Below are positions 54,446 to 64,000 of a stretch of DNA of 64,000 nt, piece after piece; position 1 is the stretch's first letter; each line of letters starts with the position of its first letter. The position numbers were made by a program, and so were the translations under genes. The DNA comes from Rhyacichthys aspro (taxonomy: Eukaryota > Chordata > Actinopteri > Gobiiformes > Rhyacichthyidae): NCBI GenBank assembly GCA_036850595.1, contig CM072148.1, positions 23,790,352 through 23,854,351 on the forward strand, read 5' to 3'. The notes under the pieces were generated by a model. That model was not told the origin of the DNA and searched no databases. It saw only the letters and a program-made list of their open reading frames with translations.

Positions 54446-55682
54446 ATTTCTTTCTTACCTCACGTTTTGGTGTTGCCCACACTTAAACAAGGTTTACAAG
54501 AGTTTTTGTAAAGAAGATGGGTCAGTAAGTGGGAAGAATGGGATAGTGGTTCAAATTGGAACACTATAAACAGATTCCAGCAGATTCCAGAGTCTGACCA
54601 GAGGGTAATGTGCTCAGGTGGTATAGCAAGCTCCGTCTGAATCATTCTGGTCAGCTGTGCACCTGTAAGTGCACCACTGAGCTTGAGGCACAGGATGGTC
54701 ACCTGCTTTCTGGGTGCAACTCTGGATCTGGCAAAAACAAAAGAAACATAGACTTGCTGACTGTCATCTGTTGCATGATGGACCCATCCACATAAAAAAC
54801 AAAATATGTACCTAAAACCCTAAACCATACACCAAAGACATCTAAAACCCATAAAGCCCTAAACCACCTAAATCTGTCCCCCTACACATTTCCCTGACTT
54901 GGTCCACGTTGGAACCTTTAAATGAGCTCTTGTTTCCCTGGGGATTCTTTTAACAGGACACTTGGACGCAAGACAAAGACAAGATGAGTACACACACAAA
55001 ACACAATTCACTGAAACACTCATACCTTCACAAAAACGCATAGCTCAATTTAGATTGCACGATATTTATTGCACAAAAATAGTTTTAGATCTAATTGTTT
55101 TCTTTCCTCCCCAGGGCCTGTGCCAACTGGATCTAAAAAGGGAATGACAATAATTAATCAATAAATACAAAAGTGTGTGCAATTATTTAATTACATTATA
55201 TGTGCAAATTAACTGATGTTTTAAAGTGTTGTGTGCTATTTAAGTGCTCATATTATAAAGTACTACAGTGAAGTGTGAAAGTGCTTGGTGGGTATATACA
55301 GTACTCTTAGGTAGTAACAAACAGGCTGTTTGTTAACCAATAAAATCTTGTCTTTACAAAACTTCAGGTGAAAAACCTGTTCCATCATTGCAATGTGAGC
55401 TGTGTGTCAGGCAGAGCAAAATCATTTTACGCCAAAAGAAGTTTGTGTCCAGTTCAACGCATTGTGTTGACCTAGTTATATATGTCCTCATCAGTTTTCA
55501 CTTCCTGCTTCCTGAAGACTTTTCATAAACACAACAGTAAATCTATATACAGTGGACTATATTTCCATAAACTTTGCCTGTCAGAGCCAAAAGACATGAT
55601 GTGTTGTGGAAGTGTTGTAATAACAAACAGAATAATTAAATCCTAGACTTTAGAGGAAATCGCTAAATGTACAGTCATCATA
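54446..55682. other. Sequence between the two 157-bp direct repeats
   Basis: 1.24 kb with no recognisable coding segment. A short CCTAAA[A/T]CC repeat lies near 54810-54875. Confidence 0.5.
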
Positions 55683-55839
55683 ATCACAGCCTCTCCCTCT
55701 TTTTCCACCCTCTTTTATTTGTCATGTAGCTACTGTTTACTCTGCAAACAAAGTATAGCACAAGATCTCAGGCTGACCTGGGCTGTAATAGTACACCTCT
55801 AGGTTTTATATTGGGATTTTGAGATGGTTCTATGGGGCA
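55683..55839 (+). repeat. 157-bp direct repeat, right copy
   Basis: Partner of 54288-54445, start-to-start distance 1395 bp. Confidence 0.9.
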
Positions 55840-56000
55840 TTTTAACAGAGGTCAATTTAAACACCAGAATTTTTGCTGTTGCATTTTTGTAGTTTTTGCT
55901 TTGTAGTGTCAAGTATAGCCTTATTTAAGCTTTTACCGCTATTCAAACACTGTTTTTTCATGTCTACATTTGACAGAGGCAACTGCTCTTATGGTATATA

Positions 56001-56054
56001 CCTACAAATTGATTACTGTCACAGAAGTTACCTACAAATTGATTACTGTCACAT
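56001..56054 (+). repeat. 30-bp tandem duplication
   Basis: CCTACAAATTGATTACTGTC occurs twice, 30 bp apart, directly left of the Tigger-like element. Confidence 0.9.
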
Positions 56055-56055
56055 A

Positions 56056-56607
56056 CAGTCCCTCACTATAACGCGGTTCACCTTTCGCAGCCTCACAGAT
56101 TTTTTTTGTGCAATTTTTTTTTTTTTTTTTTTTTTTACAGCGTATGAACGCGCATTGTGTTCTGCGTCCTGATTGGCTAAGGGACTGTAGACCATTGTCA
56201 ATCAATCTCCTCCGTGCCGTGTCTCCTGTACAGTACAGAATGCGTTCGGCTTGCCAAATTTACATAAATGTTCGATCGCTAGCAGTGTGACTCTGAAGTG
56301 CTGTATGTTTGCAAGTTTTCTCCCTGACAAAACCCACAATGTCGACGAAACGTTCTGCACCGACAAAGTCACCTGCGGTCGCACCCAAAAGTCAGAGGAA
56401 GATGCTAAGGTTTGAACTTTGAGAGTGTTTAAACAAGAGAGAAATGTGAGAAAACATTAAAAGTGAAAAGTGTATAAAGTGTGTGGTGAGGGGTTTTACA
56501 GCCTTAAAACATATATAATAAATGTAAAAAATAAAGCTGACTACTTCCCGGATTTCGCTTATTGCGGGTTATTTTTAGAACGTAACCCCCGCGATAAACG
56601 AGGGACT
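56056..56607 (+). mobile_element. Tigger/pogo-like MITE
   Basis: The ends CAGTCCCTCACTATAACGCG and, inverted, AAGTCCCTCGTTTATCGCGG are bounded by TA (56054-56055 and 56608-56609), 552 bp apart. Near 56339-56410 the plus strand encodes MSTKRSAPTKSPAVAPKSQR, similar to the N-terminus of Tigger-family transposases, and then stops. The rest of the gene is deleted. Confidence 0.8.
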
Positions 56608-58780
56608 TATAAATGACTTTTAAATCTAAGCAAGCTATAGGAAACCCACATTAGGGATTTTACACCAAAGAGACTTAAGAAATACCAAAACTGTCAGCTG
56701 TCAAATACACGTGTTTACAGAAAGCATTATATTTTGTGATCATTGGTGTTCTTGGAGATTTTGAGTTTACTACAGTAAATAATGGCCTAATCACCACATA
56801 CAGTTAGTGAGTGTGGTTCTCCTCAGGCTGGGCTTTTTTTGTTTGTTTTTTTAAGTTTTTCCTCATCCTGATGGAGGTAAAGTCCGTCCACTGAGACAAC
56901 TGTTGTTGTCTTACTCCTCTACATATGGTCAGATGTTACTGATTAAAACGAAGATTTTTTTTCTTCAAAGATATCAGATAAAAGTGAAAGTTTGTTTTAG
57001 GGACATTTACTTCATCTATTTTTCAGTGCGCTGCTGTAAAAACACTTCCTGCTGCTGCTGACATCAAATCAAAATGAACTTTGGCTTGTATCTTATCACC
57101 TGTTAACTCTCACCAACACGTCTGTTCTATTTTTCATGTCTTTATGTGTGGTCAGATAATGCAGAAACATAATCAAGCAAAAAGTCCCTGTAAAATGCAT
57201 TTATCAATACTACCAACAATACACACTTTAGCTCATGTCCCTCTGTTAGATTAGCACACTGAGTATACTCAGGTAGTATCTGTGAAAGGATGCTGTTGAC
57301 ATTGCATCAACTGCTCTGTGGACTCTGTGCTGTCATTGGCCACGTGATTAGTAAAAGAGTCATGTGACGGCCTTTAGAGCTAAGAACAAACAGAAATTAC
57401 CTTGGTTTTCCATTCCAGAATAGAGGTTCTCATCTATTACAATCCTTTATAATAAACAGTGGGTGGCATCATAAAGCCTGTTGTTTCACAAATTATTGCT
57501 TATACAATATACTATTTGGGGTTTAAACAATTTTTCCGCAACTAGAAGAAAAAAATATCAGGTACAGTAAGCTTAATGAACATAGAAAGACAAAAAGAGA
57601 GCCATTACTTGGATGAGGGGCAAACCAGAATTGTTTTCTCCAGTAAGCGTGCTCTATGATAATTGTGCTAGTGCAATTTGTAGAAGCTAAAGCCAGCTTT
57701 TGTTACCATCTTATGTATTTTTGTAAAACCAATCAGAAAAATGGTTTATATTTGATATAGCACTGAAATGTTCTCATGCTATATGTATGATATGTGTTTA
57801 ATGACACTATTCTGAGTGGATTAATACCGCTCATGTTTTTAATTGTGTGTAATATGGTACTATATCCAATTTATTTTTATTGTAAGCACTGCAGTGGTTA
57901 TTGTAGAAAGTATAATGTATAGATTTTATAATTCATGCAAGCTTGCTACTACTATGGAGATAATCATCCCTGCATATTTCCAGACATTATTAACTGAATA
58001 CACGTATGCATATTGGGTTTTTCTGTCCATCTACGACTTCAAAAGAGGTGACAATTGGACTGGAACGGAAAAAAAGGGTGTACTCTTTATGTTAAAGAAT
58101 AAATGCAAATTCTTGGAAACAACACTTGATTGTTCTGTTTGAAATTTCTGTATTAAACCAGTATTTTTGGTATCATATTGTTTGTGCTTACTGTCCTCCT
58201 TGTTCAACTCAACAAAGGAATAGCTCTAACTACACCATGCATTTGCCTCTAACCCTACATGCATTACACTGTCATATCCGACACTAAACTTGTGTTACAA
58301 CTAAGTATTATATAAACTTTCACAGACTTTGTTTTAACTCTTTTTTCCATGCATATGATGAACTACCACTTTCTTAAGAAAGGTACTAAATGTTTTTATT
58401 TCAGTTATTTTTTAAACAAGCTGTGGTTTTACCTTTCTAGTGCCATGGTAAATATTGAAACGTCTTAAATACCAAAGGTATGAAATATTAGCCTAAGGAA
58501 TAAACAGTATAATGGGCATATTTGTCAAATTAGAGATCTATATAGATTATACATAAACAACTGACAATTGAACTAAATATATTTACATTTTAGTAAGTAT
58601 CGTTATCATTTAAGTATCGGACCACTGCAACTGACTAACAGCACTGTAGGCTATTTGTTAAAAAGAAGAAGGAGACTTGTGCACAGTTTAAAGATGTTGC
58701 TTTCCCTCTCATACCGGAACAACCACACTGTAAATCCTCATTCCTGCTGTAAACACAAGAACTGTGACGATGAGCTGCTT
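56608..58780. other. Intergenic sequence
   Basis: AT-rich, 2.2 kb. A 99-codon open frame at 57843-58142 has no recognisable domain and is probably chance. Nothing else was seen. Confidence 0.45.
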
Positions 58781-58998
58781 CTCATTAGTGGCCCACGCAC
58801 GCAAACGCACGCCCCGGCAATGCCTTGTCTCTATCCGAGGTTTCTGGAGCTCTACAATGCCCCTCCCTCGCGTCACTTTTTCTATTGAAGAGAGTGCGCT
58901 TGGGCCCATGCGGAGCCCGATGCAGACCACACCTGAACAGGTGAAGGATCGGCCATGAGGGGCCTGTGGAGGAGCTCAGAGGACAGCTGCCGCAAAAG
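58781..58998 (+). CDS. Candidate first exon of an unidentified plus-strand gene
   Basis: A locally CpG-rich stretch contains ATG at 58955, opening MRGLWRSSEDSCRK and leading without a stop into AAAAG|GTAAGG, a strong donor, at 58998/58999. The coding part is 44 nt (phase 2). The upstream part would be 5' UTR. No downstream exon was found within the window, and the protein start is not one I recognise. It may be a real gene start or chance. Confidence 0.3.
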
Positions 58999-59000
58999 GT

Positions 59001-60259
59001 AAGGTCCTCACAGCCATTACTCTTTTGTAAAACTATTGTTAGGCGAAAATTTAGTCACGCGCGATGGTCCAGTCGTGTCATACCAACAAACGAGGACAGA
59101 AGACTTAATGACGGGTCTAAAGAAACAAGACAAATCTGACACAGGCTACAGACGCTTATAAACTGGACGGGCGGGTGAGGTGGGAGCTGAAAAAGCTCGG
59201 GTTACGTGTCACGTTCCCTTTAGAAACCCACACCCGACAAACATATATCATATTGACATATGTATTGACAGAAGGCCGTGGGACGATGTCCCATTAAGGC
59301 CACAGGGCCAAGCACTGCGGATTATTATAAAAAATAGTATAAGGTAAAATGCACATGAACAAGTGCTTAAACCTGCATATGTAGGCTACCAGTATTTCAA
59401 TTTTTTTTAATAGAAAAACAATCTATTACCTGTATATACCTGTTCTCTGTTACAACCTTGTGAGGAATTTTAAAGGTTTTGTAATTAACTTTTTTTCTTT
59501 TTTTTTTTTCTAAAAAGGCAGATGAAATATGCTTTTAATTAAGCTCATGCCATCATTAATTGCAAATGTATTAAAAATTTCAAACCTAAAGACATTAAAT
59601 CTAAACACATACCTGAGTACATGGGCCTGAAGTGTGACTGTGAAGTGTCCATTTTAATAAAGTCTTCTCAGTCTGGTCATGTTAGAGTGGCCCTTCAGCA
59701 GCTGGACTTGTTCTTCTTTAAATTGCATCTTTAACTTAATGTATCACAATCAGCAAGACAGATTCTTCTACAACAACTGGTTATCTTTCAGTTTCTGTTG
59801 TTATCAATTTTGATGGTTTAAGTGTCACAGTAGTTTCTTGAAAATCCCTAGATCCTAAACATGCACCAACATAACATAAAAGTATCATTTACTTCTGTGG
59901 CTAACCTCCACTGGAACCAAGATGGTGGAGTGGTGCAGAAAGTGGAGCTAAACACAGGACAGACTTTTAATTGAATCCACACTCAGTAGAAACAAGAAGA
60001 GAGAAAAAGTAGTAACAATACTATCAGCTTTCATCATGAACTTCCTGATAGTCCGGTTTGTCAGGTGTCAAATGTGACTTTTCTTGTTTATATTTGATGT
60101 GTGTGTATATGTATGGTGTATGTACGACAAACATCTCAAGAGAGAGAAAAAATGTTTATTACTGTTCCTATAAGTAATTTCTTATAAATTATGACATACA
60201 AATTAAATCTGCCCTAGTAGCCCACTTGCATATTTTTTATCATACCTGACCTGTACAGG
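59001..60259. other. Intergenic or intronic sequence
   Basis: A T-run lies near 59485-59510. No gene or bounded repeat was recognised. If the candidate exon at 58955 is real, this is its first intron. Confidence 0.45.
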
Positions 60260-60379
60260 TAACAGAAGCAAAAATTACAAAATTATATCAAAGGGCCCAC
60301 AAGAATCACCACATCAAGCAGCACTCAGATTGATTTAATATTTACCAACCGTCCTGAGAGAATAATTGAATCTTATAAC

Positions 60380-62611
60380 ATGTTAGCTGGCCTCTCTGAC
60401 CACAATTTGCTCCTTGTGGCCAGAAAGCTCTCAAAAAATAGATTTAATTTTTCTGCCAGAGAACATCAGTTAATTGGAATCCCAAAAAATAGACAGGAGG
60501 GATTTAAAAATGCTGTTCAGCAAATTGACTGGGATCAGATATTACAGAGGAATGATTGTGAAAGGGACTGTGAATCTTTTGTAAAAACACTTGAGAGAAC
60601 AATTACAAACTTTAGTTCAAAACTCAAACACAAACACAGTAAAAACATACTACCCTGGATGAACTCTGATATACTGAAACTAATGAAAGAGAGGGATCTT
60701 GCGCTAAAAATGCAATCAAAAGTAAAGCACAAAGTGCTAAAAATCTATTTACAACATTAAGGAATAAAGTAGTAAAAAACATACGGAAGGCCAAAGTAGA
60801 TTTTTTCTTGACTATTATTGAAAATGCAAAAGGGGATTCTAAAACAATCTGGAACCAATTGAAAAAACTTGTAGGACAGGATACAAAAAGCAAAAAAAGT
60901 TTAGAATTAAGGATAAATGGACAAATTACAAATAATGCACATACAGTTGCAGATGCCTTCAATTATTTTTTCATTGAATCTGCTTCTTCTGTGGCCCAGT
61001 GTTTTACTTCTAATAATCTGAATGTTTATCCTATAAATACATCAGAGCCCAGTTTCACCATAAGCAGTGTTACAGAATCTGAAGTCTCACAGATAATAAA
61101 ATCACTCAAACCTGCCAGAACAAAAGACATATTTGGCATAGATACATTTATGCTGAAAGAACTCAGCTCCACTTTAATACCTCCAATGACCAGCATTCTC
61201 AATCTATCCATTTCTCAGGCAATATTTCCAAGTAAATGGAAGTCATCAGCTGTCATTCCAATCTATAAAAACGGAGATACTTTATCGCTTTTCAATTACA
61301 GGCCCATCAGTATCATACCTACAGTGTCCAAAGTTGCAGAGAAACTCTTTGCCCAACAAATTATTACACATCTCCACACCACATCATTCTCACTTCATCC
61401 TATGCAGTTTGGTTTTAGAGCTCAGCACTCAACAGAGACAGCAAATTGTTTTTTCATAGAAAATATTAAACATTTACTGGACAAAGGTGGTGTGGTTGGT
61501 GCTGTGTTCTCGACCTGAAAAAGCTTTCGACACTGTAAACCATAAAATATTATTGACCAAACTAACCAAGTTCAACTTCTCTTCACATGCAATAAAATGG
61601 ATAGAATCATATTTATCAAATCGATCACAGTCAGTCAGAATGGATGATTACCACTCCCCTCCCCTCCCTCTGTCCATAGGTGTCCCGCAAGGTTCCATTC
61701 TGGGGCCTTTGCTTTTCTCTCTGTACATAAACGACCTCCCTTCAGTTTGTTCCAATGTCTTCATGCAGATGTATGCAGATGATACAGTCATTTATACACA
61801 TGGTAAAAACACAACTCAAGTAGCTGATAAACTTACACAATCTATGGCTCATGTCTCAGAATGGTTAAATCAGTCCAGCTTAAAACTCAATGTAAATAAA
61901 ACAGCTGCAATGTTCTTCTCTAAATCAAACCTTACAAATATACAGAGTGATGTCTTTGTGGCAGGAGAAAAAATACAACTTGTGTCAGAATTCAAATATC
62001 TTGGGGTCCTAATTGATTCAAAACTAACATTTAAATCACAAATGAAAAAAATCTGCAACCGTGTTAAGTTTAATCTGTCTAATTTCAGATTCATAAGGTC
62101 ACATTTATCACTGCAGGCAGCTAAAATGTTCATGCATGCTATGGTCCTGTCTCACATAACATACTGTCTTACAACATGGTCACAGGCAAACAAAACCACA
62201 CTAAAACCCATAGAGTCACTATACAAACAGACAATCAAAATACTGGATAAAAAACCATTAAGATATCATCATTGTACCATTCTACATAAGCATAAACTGT
62301 TGAGCTGGGAGAATGTCATCAAATATTCAAACCTCTGTCTGATATATAAAATCATTAATGGTCTGTCATCCCCTCCACTCAGTCAGTTTGTGAACATAAG
62401 AACCAGCTCACAGAGGGTAACACGAGGGTCAGCTCGAGGAGACTGTATTGTTCCTCTGAGGAGAAGTGTCTTTAGTCAGAGTGCCTTCTCTGTTACAGCT
62501 GCACAGGAGTGGAACTCTGTCCCTCAGAACATCAGAGAACTGACCACATACAATCTGTTTAAAAGACATTTAAAAAACTGGTTCATAACACATCAGACAT
62601 GTCAGCATTAG
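60380..62611 (+). pseudogene. LINE endonuclease/reverse transcriptase, two frame shifts
   Basis: 60380-60760 carries the endonuclease end (SDHN) and a linker (ILPWMNSDILKLMKERD). A shift near 60745 leads to 60770-61510 with IPIYKNGDTLSLFNYRPISI and FGFRAQHST. A one-base loss near 61510, just before the residues KKAFDTVNH, leads to 61520-62611 with SIGVPQGSILGPLLFSLYIN, catalytic MYADDTVIY and a C-terminal VTAAQEWNSVPQNIRELTTY. Otherwise the RT domains are well preserved, which suggests a fairly recent insertion. Confidence 0.88.
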
Positions 62612-62947
62612 TAGTATTAATGACCGCCCCCAACAGAAAAATACTTCCACTTGTGTGTCTGCTGTCTAGTATCAAATGTTAAATATTGTTGAATAACTGT
62701 TGAATTTTACGTAATGCCTGTATCATGCTTTTTTATCTGTATACTTTTTTAACAGTGGTTGTTATATTTATATTTAATGCTTTTTTATATCTGCTCGTGT
62801 AGATCTGTATTGTCTGTATAATATTTTTACTCTTGTTTTAGGGAGACAATTTTACCATCTGTCCAGGGATAACGGATGAAAAATAGCCTTTTGGCTAATT
62901 CTGGTGCATTTGCAGCAATGCTATTTAATGTACACTGTCCCTGTCAA

Positions 62948-62975
62948 ATAAACCAATAAATAAATAAATAAATAC
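62948..62975 (+). repeat. (AAAT)n tail of the LINE
   Basis: Simple repeat that ends the LINE; such short tandem tails mark the 3' ends of CR1/L2-type LINEs. Confidence 0.85.
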
Positions 62976-64000
62976 AAAAGCCCCAAAAACATTAAGACCA
63001 AACACAAATCTTTTAGATATTTATAAAGATATCAAATAAAATGAAAGTAAAATGATTTTTGTGCAACCCCAGCCCCATACCCTGAAATGGTTCAGCCCAC
63101 TCACTCAAAAGCAGCTCATTGGACACTTGCTGCTCCTGTGGATTGAACAAAGAAGGTCAGTTATAGTTTATTTCAGTTTCAGCATTAGCATTGATGAACA
63201 TGAGCTTAAAGACTTTTTCATACACAGGTGTATGGCCAGTCCCTGTGTGAGCCACCAACCGAACCAGTGTGAGCACAAACCCTTCCCTACCCCCTCAATA
63301 AAGCACTTAAAACTTCAGATATATACATTATCATTGTTTTATCAGTTTTGAAAGGATGAATAAATGTAGCCTATAATGAAAAAGGTAACTACACACATAT
63401 ATAATGCACACTGGTAGTAGATTGTTGCAATGTGGTTCTTGAAAATGGTATGTCACATGCACTGTTAACTTGAGCTACACTTGCATGCATTTAGTGACTC
63501 ATTTAGTGACTCAATCATAGGCTCATTGGCTCTGTTACACCCTTTTTACTTATTGAAAATAAAAATAAAAAAATACTTAAAAGGTATCCACTGGAATAGT
63601 CACAGAAACCATGCTTCCTCCTTCTTTGACATTCCTGGATGTACTGTATGGTTCTGTTACATCAAGCAGCATTAGTTTAGATCAGATACAATTCTACACA
63701 GTAGGATGTTTTACAGCTGTACAGACCATGTACATACAATCCAGAATTTGACAGCTGATCAAATATATTAGTGGCAAATAAGAATTGCTTCATTGTAGAA
63801 AAAAAACCCCCAATGTGGAACATGCATTTGAACATGTCAGCTGTTCTAGGGCCTTAGTCCAACTAAAGCCAGACTTTACTATAGCTGTAAAGATTTAAGT
63901 CAAACTACAATAGCCAATTTACATCTATGTAATGCTGTTAGAAGTTGTGTAACTCCTGTCTACAGGTTGGTCATGCTGAAGTTGAACTACGCACTAAAGA
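62976..64000. other. Intergenic sequence at the right edge
   Basis: No gene, RNA or bounded repeat was recognised. Confidence 0.5.

Larger units (their letters stand above)
60260..62975 (+). mobile_element. CR1/L2/Rex1-type LINE, 5'-truncated
   Basis: It starts inside the apurinic endonuclease (TRITTSSSTQIDLIFTNRPE in one frame, then LSDHNLL). A full reverse transcriptase follows and the element ends in an (AAAT)n tail (62948-62975) after TACACTGTCCCTGTCAAATA. The clade name is from overall resemblance and is not certain. Confidence 0.8.

Noticed and set aside
54288..55839. LTR retrotransposon bounded by the 157-bp direct repeats
   Set aside because: The repeats lack TG...CA ends, no primer-binding site or coding remnant is visible between them, so I kept it only as a direct repeat.
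57843..58142. 99-codon open frame that looks like a small membrane protein
   Set aside because: AT-rich sequence easily gives Ile/Phe/Tyr-rich frames; no domain, exon structure or neighbouring promoter was seen.

Overview
This is nuclear DNA from a teleost fish. Two multi-exon vertebrate genes with GT-AG introns lie in a background crowded with transposons of types that occur together in ray-finned fish: Rex3, DIRS-type tyrosine-recombinase retrotransposons, BEL/Pao, L1, a CR1/L2/Rex1-type LINE, Tc1, hAT and Tigger-like elements. There are no bacterial-style operons. The species cannot be told from the sequence alone.

Left third (1-13.2 kb, minus strand): the 5' part of brd4, a BET bromodomain gene. 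I could place one non-coding first exon and 13 coding exons with phase-compatible splice sites. They encode 821 residues: both bromodomains, motif B, the basic region, the ET domain, an acidic serine-rich segment and the start of the long C-terminal region. The gene runs off the left edge.

Middle (22.0-35.65 kb, minus strand): a complete akap8l-type gene (AKAP95 family). It has 13 coding exons and 668 residues, with a Gly/Arg-rich N-terminal half, two C2H2 zinc fingers of the AKAP95 type and a very acidic tail. In mammals BRD4 lies beside AKAP8 and AKAP8L, so this is conserved synteny and supports both names. Brd4 reads acetylated chromatin. AKAP8/AKAP8L proteins are nuclear-matrix and chromatin scaffolds linked to RNA processing. 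They are neighbours, not an operon.

Between and beyond the genes: 13.8-18.8 kb is a decayed minus-strand BEL/Pao element split by two hAT insertions. 19.2-21.87 kb is a palindromic composite of two inverted Tc1-like fragments with a hAT nested in one arm. The akap8l introns hold a 1.37-kb Tc1-like element with a dead transposase and several short hAT or inverted-repeat elements. From 35.7 to 58.9 kb I see no host gene. That stretch holds a DIRS-type element inserted into older retroelement DNA (37.5-42.6 kb), an L1 3' fragment broken up by a hAT (44.6-47.1 kb), a plus-strand BEL/Pao remnant (47.1-48.4 kb), a Rex3 copy that has lost its endonuclease (49.3-51.0 kb) and a Tigger-like MITE (56.06-56.61 kb). 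At 58.96 kb there is a candidate first exon of a plus-strand gene that would continue to the right, unproven. A 5'-truncated LINE with endonuclease and reverse transcriptase lies at 60.26-62.97 kb.

I found no clearly undescribed biological system. The most unusual structures are the palindromic Tc1 composite, the stacked retroelement insertions at 37.5-42.6 kb, a 157-bp direct repeat pair at 54.3 and 55.7 kb, and four perfect TGACGTCA octamers, one at the brd4 first exon and two inside or beside transposon-like DNA.
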